This document shows, in pieces, positions 7,181 to 14,611 of a stretch of DNA of 33,413 nt. The DNA is from a virus. Numbering within the stretch: the first letter of the stretch is position 1; every line of letters starts with the position of its first letter. The notes beneath the pieces are model-generated. The model was not told the DNA's origin. It worked only from the letters and a program-made list of their open reading frames with translations, and did no database searches. Location: positions 1 through 33,413 of the IMG/VR virus record IMGVR_UViG_3300038324_000011, one strand, 5' to 3'. Position numbers and translations under genes: made by a program.

Positions 7181-7930
7181 ATGGTTGATTTCGTTAAAAG
7201 ACAAGACAGACTGATGAGAGCGGTTGAAAGGCCGTTTAAGCGTAAAATTGTAAGTGAGAAAAATCGCTACATTAAACAGCAGGCTGAAAGATATCGTAAG
7301 ACTGGAAAGCTAAATGAAGATGACTTAGCCGAGCATAAACAGAACATGGCTGAGTTATTCAGATTTTATTATAAGCGAATTATCAAAACTATGGTTCAAG
7401 AGGTAACGGATCAGACGTTACCAAAGCATCATTCATGGCGAATTGAGAAAAAGGCCGAGGCATGGGAGTTTTTTTATCGGCAATGGGTACAGGAACACGG
7501 TGCAAAAGAGGCTGAAACTGTAAGCCAGACAACCCAAGAGGATATACGCAGGACTATATTACAATTCGATGAAGGCGTGTCTGAATCTCAGGCTGTAAGA
7601 CAGATACTCACTGTAAGAGGATTAAGTGCATTTAGAGCGGATACAATAGCTAGAACTGAAACCCATAATGCAGCTATGTTTGCCTCCAGAAGAACGGCGG
7701 AGAAGATATCAGTCGATACAGGGCGCAAGCTTTTAAAAAAGTGGAATCCTGTTATAGATGACCGTACAAGGCCGGATCATATAGATATGGAAGATACTGC
7801 ACCTATTCCACAAGATGCGATGTTTAATGTAGGTGGTGTGAGAATGGACAGGCCCGGCGATCCAACTGCCCCGGCTGAACAAATCATTAACTGCCGTTGC
7901 GTGTTGACACATCGCCCTGTTAGGGATTAA
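7181..7930 (+). CDS. MuF-like head morphogenesis protein
   Basis: A 249-residue minor head protein of the SPP1 gp7/Mu gpF family. The N-terminal half is helical and highly charged. The C-terminal half carries the family core: RADTIARTETHNAA, KKWNPVIDDRTRPDHIDMED, a proline-rich PGDPTAPAEQIINCRC and the final C-x-C before the C-terminus. Proteins of this family are present in few copies in procapsids and may be ejected or help assembly; many carry toxin domains, but none is fused here. Its position between portal and protease is typical, with the two cargo genes interrupting the portal-MuF neighbourhood. The start at 7181 lacks a strong ribosome-binding site. Confidence 0.88.
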   Translation: MVDFVKRQDRLMRAVERPFKRKIVSEKNRYIKQQAERYRKTGKLNEDDLAEHKQNMAELFRFYYKRIIKTMVQEVTDQTLPKHHSWRIEKKAEAWEFFYRQWVQEHGAKEAETVSQTTQEDIRRTILQFDEGVSESQAVRQILTVRGLSAFRADTIARTETHNAAMFASRRTAEKISVDTGRKLLKKWNPVIDDRTRPDHIDMEDTAPIPQDAMFNVGGVRMDRPGDPTAPAEQIINCRCVLTHRPVRD

Positions 7931-7961
7931 GATAAATACGGCGATATAAGCGGGGGGTCGA

Positions 7962-8684
7962 TTGTCTGAATTAGAACAAAAGCAAATCTTTCTACACGGC
8001 GAATTAAAAGCAGCACATGACGCAGAAGAAGGCGTCTTTGAAGGCTACGCATCTACATTTGGCAATATTGATGCAGTAGATGATATTGTATCCCGTGGCG
8101 CATTCTCTGAAAGTTTAAAGCGTAGAGAGCCTAAAGTTCTCTGGCAGCATGACATGCAAAAGCCAGTAGGAAAACTTATGGATGCGCGTGAAGATGACAA
8201 GGGGCTTTACGTTAAAGTAAAGATGGCCCTTAAAACTACGCTTGGCCGGGATGCTTATGAATATATGAAGGCTGATATTATTAATAGTCTTTCCATTGGC
8301 TTTATGGTTAAGGATGCTGAGTTTGACAGTAAACAAGGCGTAAGGGTTATCAAGGAGGCTGAGTTGTTTGAGTTTAGCCTTGTCACTATTCCAGCCAATG
8401 AAATGGCCACAATCACAGCAATGAAGTCCGCGCCAGATAATGAGCGCGATTTTGAGAGATTCCTGCGCAATGCGGGATACAGTCGCAATGTTGCTAAAGC
8501 AGTGACAGCGCGGGGTTTTAAGGGTTATCAGGACGTTCTGCGAGAGGCTGAAGATGATTCCCCTTGTGAAGATCAGCGAGAGGCTGAGATGGAGCAAATC
8601 AAAGAAACTTTATCCAACCTTTTAAAATCTATCCAAGGAGATACTAATGGCAGAACAACTAAACGAGATCAAAAGTCTGGTTGA
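7962..8684 (+). CDS. prohead (head maturation) protease, HK97/S78 family
   Basis: A 240-residue serine protease that cleaves the scaffold-like delta domain of the capsid protein during maturation. The family core is complete: GYASTFGNIDAVDDIV, GAF-x-x-SL, VLWQHDMQKPVG with catalytic His63, LSIGF with catalytic Ser111, and VRVIKEAELFEFSLVTIPAN, which supplies the acidic member. It starts at TTG 7962 behind GGGGGG; no nearby ATG gives the conserved N-terminus. The C-terminal 80 residues are charged and probably scaffold-like. The gene overlaps the capsid gene by 38 bases in another frame. Confidence 0.93.
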   Translation: MSELEQKQIFLHGELKAAHDAEEGVFEGYASTFGNIDAVDDIVSRGAFSESLKRREPKVLWQHDMQKPVGKLMDAREDDKGLYVKVKMALKTTLGRDAYEYMKADIINSLSIGFMVKDAEFDSKQGVRVIKEAELFEFSLVTIPANEMATITAMKSAPDNERDFERFLRNAGYSRNVAKAVTARGFKGYQDVLREAEDDSPCEDQREAEMEQIKETLSNLLKSIQGDTNGRTTKRDQKSG

Positions 8685-9843
8685 AGGCGTTAATTCGTCT
8701 TTTGCAGACCTTCGTACAGAGCAAGAGAATCTGAAAGGCCGTCTTGACAGTCTTGATGATCTTAAGCTTGACCGTATGACGGATGACATTACCAAAAAGC
8801 TTGAGCAGGTACAGGAAAAGCAGGCTAAGCTTGAAGCCGCTTCTAATCGCCCCGGCGTTGAGAGTTCAGAGAAATCCGCAGAAAGTAAGGCCCAGTTTGA
8901 TAAGTGGCTGCGCGATCATAAGGGTGGCAAGTCTGAGCTGGACATTCAAACGAAAGCAATGTCAACGGATGTAAACCCTGATGGTGGCTATCTTGTCCGC
9001 CCTGAGTTTGCCGACTTTGTTGTTGATCGTGTATTTGAAACCTCCCCTCTGCGTCAGGTTGCACGGGTGATTCAAATTGGCACGAAATCAATCGAGGTTC
9101 TGGTTGATGATGATGAAGCTGCTGCCCGCTGGATTAGTGAGGGTGCTTCGGGTGGTGAAACTGATACGCCTGAAATTGGCCTTAAAGAAATCACTGCCCA
9201 TAAGCAGGAAGCTGATCCACGTCTTACGACTGAACAGATTGAGGACAGCGTTCTTGATGTTGAGCAATGGATTCAGGACAAGGTATCCAGCAAATTTGCA
9301 CGTGGCGAGAATACTTCTTTCGTAACGGGTAATGGCGTTGGTAAGCCTCGTGGCTTTATGACTTATGATGCATGGGCGGCAGCAGGCACTTATGAGCGTA
9401 ACAAGATTGAGCAAGTTAACTCTGGTTCGGCTTCGGCCCTTACCGCTGATGGCCTGATTGATCTGCAAAACGCTCTTAAAGAGCCATATCAGCCTAACGC
9501 GGTGTTTGGCATGAATCGCACGACTTTCGGTGCAGCCCTGAAGCTGAAAGGTAATGACAATTACTTCTTTAGCCCGACTCTGCTTAAAGATGGCAGTCAG
9601 GGCATGACGCTTCTTGGCAAGCGCGTTATCTTTATGGATGATGTTGCCGAGATTGGGTCTAACACTCTCTCAATTGTTTATGCTGACTTTAGCACGGCTT
9701 ACACGATTGTTGACCGGGTTGGACTGCAAGTCTTGCGCGATCCTTACACCAATAAAGGCTTTGTTACTTACTACACTTACAAGCGCGTAGGTGGAGATGT
9801 GACAAACTTTGACGGTATTAAAATCCAAAAGATTGCTAGCTAA
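8647..9843 (+). CDS. major capsid protein, HK97 family
   Basis: A 398-residue HK97-fold capsid protein. Residues 1 to about 100 form a charged coiled-coil delta domain (repeated L/K/E pattern such as LDSLDDLKLDRMTDDITKKL), the internal scaffold removed by the upstream protease. The shell domain starts near KAMSTDVNPDGGYLVRPEFA and contains the usual E-loop and A-domain features (GKPRGFM, YQPNAVFGMNR, FMDDVAEIG, YTIVDRVGLQVLRDPY). The start at 8647 has AAGGAG at ideal spacing inside the end of the protease gene. Codons here look more uniform than in neighbours, as expected for the most expressed virion gene. A hairpin follows the stop. Confidence 0.95.
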   Translation: MAEQLNEIKSLVEGVNSSFADLRTEQENLKGRLDSLDDLKLDRMTDDITKKLEQVQEKQAKLEAASNRPGVESSEKSAESKAQFDKWLRDHKGGKSELDIQTKAMSTDVNPDGGYLVRPEFADFVVDRVFETSPLRQVARVIQIGTKSIEVLVDDDEAAARWISEGASGGETDTPEIGLKEITAHKQEADPRLTTEQIEDSVLDVEQWIQDKVSSKFARGENTSFVTGNGVGKPRGFMTYDAWAAAGTYERNKIEQVNSGSASALTADGLIDLQNALKEPYQPNAVFGMNRTTFGAALKLKGNDNYFFSPTLLKDGSQGMTLLGKRVIFMDDVAEIGSNTLSIVYADFSTAYTIVDRVGLQVLRDPYTNKGFVTYYTYKRVGGDVTNFDGIKIQKIAS

Positions 9844-9851
9844 TCATGATG

Positions 9852-9872
9852 GGGGCTTCGGCCCCTGTCTTT
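9852..9872 (+). terminator. hairpin after capsid gene, probable terminator
   Basis: GGGGC (9852-9856), a TTCG tetraloop and GCCCC (9861-9865) make a short GC-rich stem, followed by TGTCTTT. The T tract is weak, so it may act as a partial terminator or as a 3' stabiliser for the abundant capsid message. The next gene has its own AAAAGGAG ribosome-binding site downstream. Confidence 0.6.
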
Positions 9873-9896
9873 AACTTTTAAAAGGAGACTATCGAA

Positions 9897-10346
9897 ATGG
9901 CTAAATTTGACGAACGCAACAATAAAGAGTTTGGGCTTGGTTTGTCCGCGACTCTTTCCGGTTCAACTCCGGCTTCGGGTGACTGGATTGATATGCAGGG
10001 CTATGAATCTGTTACCTTTACAGTATCTACGGGTACGGTAACGGATGCAGGTACGGCTTCCGGCTTTTCTTTTGAGGTGGAAGAAAGCGATACAACTGCT
10101 GCGGCTGATGCCTCAGCGGTTGCTGATGCTGATCTTATCGGGTCTGAATCTGATCTGACTGTTACGGCTGATGGCGATGATGACAAGTTTATTGGTTCTA
10201 TTGGCTATCGTGGCGGAAAGCGTTATGTGCGGGTTACGGCAACCGGAACAACTGGCACGGATGCCGCTGTTACTGTACATGCTATTAAAGGCCACGGTGC
10301 GTTGCAGAAGAAAGCAACAATCGACACTGGTACAGCCGCTACCTAA
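9897..10346 (+). CDS. probable capsid decoration protein
   Basis: A 149-residue protein directly after the capsid gene, bracketed by two hairpins and with a strong AAAGGAG ribosome-binding site, which suggests high expression. The sequence is low in charge contrast and rich in T, A, G, D and V (WIDMQGYESVTFTVSTG, RYVRVTATGTTGTDAAVTV), typical of an all-beta structural protein. I recall similar genes immediately downstream of capsid genes in other phages. A role as head decoration or stabilising protein is inferred from position, expression signals and composition, not from a motif. Confidence 0.6.
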   Translation: MAKFDERNNKEFGLGLSATLSGSTPASGDWIDMQGYESVTFTVSTGTVTDAGTASGFSFEVEESDTTAAADASAVADADLIGSESDLTVTADGDDDKFIGSIGYRGGKRYVRVTATGTTGTDAAVTVHAIKGHGALQKKATIDTGTAAT

Positions 10347-10356
10347 TTTAACAGAG

Positions 10357-10375
10357 CAGCCCTTACGGGGGCTGT
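10357..10375 (+). terminator. hairpin after decoration gene
   Basis: CAGCCC (10357-10362), a loop of six bases and GGGCTG (10369-10374), followed by TTCGCTTAAAGG. There is no real T run, so it may attenuate or protect the upstream message rather than terminate efficiently. It resembles the hairpin after the capsid gene in position and size. Confidence 0.45.
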
Positions 10376-10394
10376 TCGCTTAAAGGAGGACGGT

Positions 10395-10607
10395 ATGAAA
10401 ATCACAATGCTAAAGTCTGCTAAAGGTAGTGAAGACGGTAATAACGTCAAGCTGTATAAGGAAGGCCACATCTATGATGTATCTGATGATTTAGGTCAGG
10501 CATTTTTTGAAGATGGCGCTTGTGAATTGTATCAGGAAAAAGCAATGCAAGTTCCTGAGAACAAAGCTATCAAACCGCCTGAAAACAAAAAACGCAAAAA
10601 GAAGTAA
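10395..10607 (+). CDS. small head-region protein
   Basis: A 70-residue protein with an AAAGGAGG ribosome-binding site. Residues 1-45 follow a pattern common in small phage head-tail genes (MKITMLKSAKG, then GHIYDVSDDLGQAFFEDGACE), a tiny beta domain with the signature V-x-x-L-x-x-A-F-x-x-x-G. The C-terminus repeats PENKAIK/PPENKKR and ends in a lysine-rich tail (KKRKKK) that could bind DNA or acidic surfaces. Exact function unknown; its place suggests a virion or connector role. Confidence 0.55.
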   Translation: MKITMLKSAKGSEDGNNVKLYKEGHIYDVSDDLGQAFFEDGACELYQEKAMQVPENKAIKPPENKKRKKK

Positions 10608-10611
10608 TTAA

Positions 10612-11799
10612 ATGCGCAATGCCAGTATTACGGATTATATTACGGACTTTAGCGAATTAGCTATTGCTGAAAGATCAACATTAATTGATCTTGACGGTTC
10701 AATACCTCTTTCATCTCTCAGGGATACTCAGCAAACATCCGGCACTGGATCTATAACAGATACGGCAAGTGAATACGAAATTAACCATGCTGCATCTGGT
10801 GATTTTGCAAGACTGGCAGCAGCCAAAAGGGGCCGCTATCAGCCCGGCACAGTCTCTCAGGTGGGGATAGGTGTCAGGGCTACTGGGGATATTACAGATG
10901 GTGATGCAAGGCGTATATGGGGCTATTTTGATATGGTCAAGTCCGGGCGCGATGACACTGAAAATATTGAAGATGGTATTTTTTTTGGTGAGGATATAGA
11001 TGGCATTTTTGTGCAATTAGTCAAAGATGGAACAACAACATTTAAGACTTATCAAAAAGACTGGAATGTAGCCCCTAACTATCCTATCAATTTAAAAAAT
11101 GGTGCAATTTTTCAGATCAGTTTTGTCTATTATGGTTATGGACCAATAAAGTTTTTCTATCAGGATTTTACTAACGGTGATGCAAGACAAGAGGAAATTC
11201 TTTTACATTCATTTAGCCCGGATGGTGAGACGACTGTAAGCAAGCCAAGTCTTTTAGTTGGAGCTTTAGTAGAATCCAGCAATAGTAGCGATGATTTTTC
11301 TTTATTCGTAGGCGGGCGTAAATATAGCATTGAAGGCAGAACAAAACCTAAAACCCGAATTACTACTGAGAAAAATCTTAGTGTTACAGTTGGAACATCG
11401 AGTTTTGTTCCATTGATAAGCGTTAGAAGAAAGGTAGATTTTCGGCAGATATCTATTGATATTTTATCATTTTCGGTTTTAACAAATCAGAATGTCGAAT
11501 TAATGCTTAGAGTTAATTCTACTTTAACTGCGGCGTCGTTTGGTGATGTATCAGACACGGATCAATCAGAAACTGCCAGCGAGGTTGACACTTCAGCTAC
11601 AGCTATTGATATAAGTACAGGCGTAAAGATTAGTCAGGGTTTAGCATCTGCAGCAAGTGGAACAAACAGCTTTAATGCAACATCGGAAAAAGAGCTTCCA
11701 TTTGATATTGGCGATGACGTTACTTTAACATTATGTGCAAAGGCTATTTCTACATCTGCGACAGTTAGCGGAATATTAAGCATTGTGGAGACGTGGTGA
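10612..11799 (+). CDS. putative head fibre or virion surface protein
   Basis: A 395-residue protein between head genes. The N-terminal half (about 40-240) has GTGSITDTASEYEI, AKRGRYQPGTVSQVGIGVR and DGIFFGEDIDGIFVQLVKDG, a beta-rich pattern I associate with phage and giant-virus surface proteins. The C-terminal half (about 255-395: SSFVPLISVRRKVDFRQISI, ISILSFSVLT-like strands, then EVDTSATAIDISTGVKISQG) matches a jelly-roll-like domain seen in some phage fibres. Displaying a receptor- or surface-binding protein from the head is the likely role, inferred from position and composition. It overlaps the next gene by 4-7 bases. Confidence 0.45.
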   Translation: MRNASITDYITDFSELAIAERSTLIDLDGSIPLSSLRDTQQTSGTGSITDTASEYEINHAASGDFARLAAAKRGRYQPGTVSQVGIGVRATGDITDGDARRIWGYFDMVKSGRDDTENIEDGIFFGEDIDGIFVQLVKDGTTTFKTYQKDWNVAPNYPINLKNGAIFQISFVYYGYGPIKFFYQDFTNGDARQEEILLHSFSPDGETTVSKPSLLVGALVESSNSSDDFSLFVGGRKYSIEGRTKPKTRITTEKNLSVTVGTSSFVPLISVRRKVDFRQISIDILSFSVLTNQNVELMLRVNSTLTAASFGDVSDTDQSETASEVDTSATAIDISTGVKISQGLASAASGTNSFNATSEKELPFDIGDDVTLTLCAKAISTSATVSGILSIVETW

Positions 11800-12449
11800 G
11801 ATATAATCGCAAAACAGTAAGTATAGTTACGGCCCCGGCTACAGCACTCATATCTACATCGGATATGAAGGATTACTTGCGTGTAACGACAAGCGATGAT
11901 GACGCTTTGATAGATGATTTTGTTTCTTCAGCTACAGAGCAGGTAAAGCAATACATTAGGCGAAGCTTAATTACAGAGACACTTAAATTAACTATGGATG
12001 GATTCGGCGATAATGCCGATATAGATGCGCGTCTTGATAGTTTAGGAGCGGGCGTTCATACCGTATCAAGAAATTATATATTAGGTAGACCGCATGAAGT
12101 TGATCTTCCCTTTCTTCCTATTCAGGTAATAAACAGCGTTACGACATATGACAGATCCAATAACTCTAGCGTGTTTTCATCTTCTAAATATGAACTGGAT
12201 GAAACAGGCGGAAGATTATATTTGAACGAAGGCGAAACATGGCCGGATAATTTAAGGTCTAGGGAAGCCGTAGAGATTAACTATGACGCTGGATATGGCG
12301 ATAGTCCGTCCGATGTTCCCGCGCCCATTGTACAAGCTGTCAAACAGCAAGTTGGCAAGATGTATGATTGCAGGGAAGCTTGTGAATTAAGCGATGCATG
12401 TAAAGGTATATTAGCACCTTACAAGATAATGGATAATCTGGCTTATTAA
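11793..12449 (+). CDS. head-tail connector (gp6-like)
   Basis: A 218-residue protein of the phage gp6-like connector family, forming the ring below the portal. Typical pattern near the N-terminus: VTAPATALISTSDMKDYLRV, DDDALIDDFVSSATEQVKQY, then a beta stretch with FLPIQVINSVTTYD and the Y-x-A-G-Y-G-D box (NYDAGYGDSPSDVPAPIVQA) preceding C-terminal helices. The translation starts at GTG 11793 or 11796, both overlapping the previous stop codon. Four cysteines in the last 35 residues are unusual for the family. Next in order come head closure and tail completion genes, as expected. Confidence 0.85.
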   Translation: MVRYNRKTVSIVTAPATALISTSDMKDYLRVTTSDDDALIDDFVSSATEQVKQYIRRSLITETLKLTMDGFGDNADIDARLDSLGAGVHTVSRNYILGRPHEVDLPFLPIQVINSVTTYDRSNNSSVFSSSKYELDETGGRLYLNEGETWPDNLRSREAVEINYDAGYGDSPSDVPAPIVQAVKQQVGKMYDCREACELSDACKGILAPYKIMDNLAY

Positions 12450-12450
12450 A

Positions 12451-12819
12451 ATGAAATGCGGCGAGTTCCGGGCAAAAGCCTCACATTTTATAACGATACA
12501 GGAAAGATCCACAACAAGCGGGGATTATGGCGGCGTTTCTGTTACATGGAGTGATCTATCTACAGCATACGCAATGATTAAGCCTATGTCCGGCAGGGAA
12601 GTTTTTGAACAGCAACAAATGCAAAGCCGGGTTAAAACCAAGATGATTATCAGATATCAGTCAGCCTTAAAGGATACAGCGGATACGGCAGCTTACAGAG
12701 TTTCTTGTGATGGTCGGATATTTCCTATAGAGTATGTAACTAATCTTTCGGATGATATGAAGAATGAAGGTAAGGCATTTCAAGTTCTGTATTGCAGTGA
12801 GAATGCGCCGGAGGTTTGA
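12451..12819 (+). CDS. head closure (head-tail adaptor) protein
   Basis: A 122-residue protein matching the SPP1 gp16-like head-tail adaptor family (Pfam PF05521 type): FRAKASHFITIQERSTTSGD, W-S-D-L-S-TAYAMIKPMSG-REVFEQQQ, KTKMIIRYQSAL and F-PIEYV-x-N. It plugs the connector after packaging and forms the docking face for the tail. The order connector, adaptor, gp10-like and DUF3168 is the canonical one. It overlaps the next gene's start region by one base. Confidence 0.88.
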   Translation: MKCGEFRAKASHFITIQERSTTSGDYGGVSVTWSDLSTAYAMIKPMSGREVFEQQQMQSRVKTKMIIRYQSALKDTADTAAYRVSCDGRIFPIEYVTNLSDDMKNEGKAFQVLYCSENAPEV

Positions 12820-13232
12820 TGACGGTAGAGATTGAAGGACTAGAGGAATTTAATAAAGCCATTACACGATTTGCTAAAGACAATGAGAAAGAAACTGACA
12901 GGCTTTTGGCTGACATGGCTTTTGATACTCAGCAAGAGGCCGTGGATTTAATCAGGAAGCCTTCAAAGCCCGGAAAAACATATAAGAGACGTGGCGTTAC
13001 TCACACAGCCAGTGCGCCCTTTAATCCGCCCAATGCTGATACCGGAAACCTTATGAGCAATATTAAGGTTGTACGTGAAAGAATGCTAAATTACACGGTA
13101 GGCACAAGAGGAAGTGGCGCACCTTATGGGCTTTATCTTGAGTTTGGAACAAGTAAAATGAAAGCGCGGCCTTGGCTGTCTCCGGCGGTAGATAAGATTT
13201 TAAAGCAATATAAAAGTGTGTTTGATAGATGA
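12819..13232 (+). CDS. HK97 gp10-like tail completion protein
   Basis: A 137-residue protein from ATG 12819 (an adjacent in-frame TTG lies at 12816); CCGGAGG precedes it. Family marks: VEIEGLEEFNKAI at the N-terminus, ADTGNLMSNIKV in the middle, and YGLYLEFGTSKMKARPWLSP near the C-terminus, the Y-x-x-x-x-E-F-G-T-x-x-x-x-A-R-P-x-x-x-P hallmark. It takes part in joining head and tail. It ends overlapping the next gene by 4 bases. Confidence 0.9.
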   Translation: MTVEIEGLEEFNKAITRFAKDNEKETDRLLADMAFDTQQEAVDLIRKPSKPGKTYKRRGVTHTASAPFNPPNADTGNLMSNIKVVRERMLNYTVGTRGSGAPYGLYLEFGTSKMKARPWLSPAVDKILKQYKSVFDR

Positions 13233-13624
13233 GCGATAGCTATAAACCATTATTGAAAGCAGTAATTGCTAAACTTAAAACCGATAACGTAGTTGCCGGG
13301 GACAGGGTATACACAGATATTCCGCAGAATGAGACTTTCCCTTATGTTCATGTTGCAGTTTCAGCTATACCTTATGCAACTAAAGATACAAGCGGAATGG
13401 AACACACAGTTCAGGTTCAGGCTTTTGACCGCACGGCAGATCCTGAGAGTGTGGCCGATATTAGATCAGCAGTGTTTAATTCACTTGACAGGAACGAAAG
13501 CGGATTGACGCTAGACACGGGCACGTTAAGTGTATTAGAATACAACGGAACGTCAGATATCTTTAAGGAAGGTGATGGCGTAACTTGGCAGGGATTAATT
13601 CAATTTAAGGCAATCATCTTTTAG
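13229..13624 (+). CDS. tail terminator-like protein (DUF3168)
   Basis: A 131-residue protein of the DUF3168 type: short N-terminal helix (LLKAVIAKLKTD), VYTDIPQNETFPYVHV, then HTVQVQAFDRTADPESVADI and a C-terminal strand pair ending FKAIIF. Members of this family cap the tail tube at the end facing the head and stop its elongation. Position after the gp10-like gene and before the tail tube gene agrees. Confidence 0.87.
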   Translation: MSDSYKPLLKAVIAKLKTDNVVAGDRVYTDIPQNETFPYVHVAVSAIPYATKDTSGMEHTVQVQAFDRTADPESVADIRSAVFNSLDRNESGLTLDTGTLSVLEYNGTSDIFKEGDGVTWQGLIQFKAIIF

Positions 13625-13632
13625 GGGGCGAA

Positions 13633-14064
13633 ATGACGACCGGATTTTCAGGCAGGAAACTTTTATTGCAGCGTGGTGATGGTGCATCTAGCGAGAGCTT
13701 CACGACAGTTGCGGCCTTGCGTACTAATACAATTACCTTTAACGAAACAGAAGTTGATATTACCAATAAGGACAGTTCCGGCGCACGTGAACTCCTGAGC
13801 GGTTCTATTGTCAAATCAATGAGTGTTACAGGTTCTGGGATTTTTACTGACGTAGCAGCGATGCAATCAGTATATAGTGATTATGATGCGGGCACTCATT
13901 CTAACTATCAGATTGATCTTGTTTCGACTGATGCGACTACGGGCGGTGAAGTATATACTGCGGCCTTTCGTGTAACCACATTTGAATTTGCCGGAGATTA
14001 TGACGGTGAAGTTAATTATACACTTACGCTTGAAAGTGACGGGGCGGTAACTACAACGGCATGA
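13633..14064 (+). CDS. major tail (tube) protein
   Basis: A 143-residue protein of the TP901-1-like major tail family. N-terminus TGFSGRKLLLQRGDG, then TITFNETEVDITNKDSSGAR-E, which is the conserved strand-turn of tail tube proteins, and a C-terminal EYAGDYDGEVNYTLTLESDG-like segment (positions 115-137). It stacks as hexameric rings to form the tail tube. GGGGCGAA precedes the start. It overlaps the chaperone gene by 4 bases. Confidence 0.9.
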   Translation: MTTGFSGRKLLLQRGDGASSESFTTVAALRTNTITFNETEVDITNKDSSGARELLSGSIVKSMSVTGSGIFTDVAAMQSVYSDYDAGTHSNYQIDLVSTDATTGGEVYTAAFRVTTFEFAGDYDGEVNYTLTLESDGAVTTTA

Positions 14065-14414
14065 CCAATATAAACGGAATATTCCAGTTAGAAATTGATG
14101 GGCAAGAGCGTGAACTTAAAGCCAGTGTAGGGGCTTTAGAGCGTTTGGAAAATCATATCTTCAAGCGTCCTGCCGAGGCTGTTTTGAATGATTGCCTTAA
14201 AGATGGTATTATGACATCAACTCTGGTTGATACTATTCTTGTGGGCTTGCATGAGAACAGAGATACCCGCTTTAAGCGTGAAGATATCCTTAGCGAAATT
14301 GACAAGCGTGGCAAGCTGACTTTTTACCAGTTCTTTATTGAGTTTCTTGATTATCTTATCAGCCGTGGTAATGGCCTCGAATATGAGGAATCCCCGGAAG
14401 ATAAAAAAAAATAG
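14061..14414 (+). CDS. tail assembly chaperone, GTA gp11-like (upstream frame)
   Basis: A 117-residue protein of the tail assembly chaperone type resembling GTA gp11. It starts INGIFQLEIDGQERELKA-S and continues LERLENHIFKRPA, a layout typical of the family. It coats the tape measure before tube polymerisation. The frame ends at TAG 14412-14414 immediately after nine A residues. The -1 frame is closed upstream by TAA at 14402-14404, so a shift can happen only within the A run; slippage would fuse this protein to the downstream frame, giving 183 residues. This matches the well-known G/GT arrangement of long-tailed phages. Confidence 0.88.
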   Translation: MTNINGIFQLEIDGQERELKASVGALERLENHIFKRPAEAVLNDCLKDGIMTSTLVDTILVGLHENRDTRFKREDILSEIDKRGKLTFYQFFIEFLDYLISRGNGLEYEESPEDKKK

Positions 14415-14611
14415 AAGCTGAATTTTTTCCCATTAAGGAATATTACAAAATAGGATGCGGTGTGTTAAAATATACACCGGATGAAGTGCGAGCTATGACC
14501 TGTAAGGAAATAGAGATAGCACTTGAGGGGCATCTTGAATCAATGGGCGTTACCCCTCCTGAAGAAAGATTTATGACTCGTAACGAGTTACTTAATATGA
14601 TGGGGAAATAA
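14405..14611 (+). CDS. tail assembly chaperone, -1 frameshift extension
   Basis: The -1 frame from 14405 to TAA 14611 encodes about 66 residues (IEAEFFPIKEYYKIGCG, VLKYTPDEVRAMTCKEIEI, then EGHLESMG) with no ATG near its beginning. The slippery A AAA AAA at 14405-14411 lies directly before the zero-frame stop. The pattern L-x-x-x-P-D-E-x-x-x-M-T-x-x-E-I-x-x-A-L resembles the short TAC proteins encoded just before tape measure genes in GTA-like clusters. It is thus the T part of a G-T fusion. The last base of its stop codon is the first of the tape measure ATG. Internal start at GTG 14459 is an alternative. Confidence 0.82.
   Translation, partial: KKIEAEFFPIKEYYKIGCGVLKYTPDEVRAMTCKEIEIALEGHLESMGVTPPEERFMTRNELLNMMGK

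Noticed and set aside
7181-7930. Polymorphic toxin domain on the MuF-like protein
   Set aside because: The protein ends directly after the family core (C-x-C and a few residues); there is no C-terminal extension and no immunity gene follows.
8115-8597. Minus-strand open frame of 160 codons inside the protease gene
   Set aside because: Fully inside a gene with complete prohead protease motifs; no independent support.
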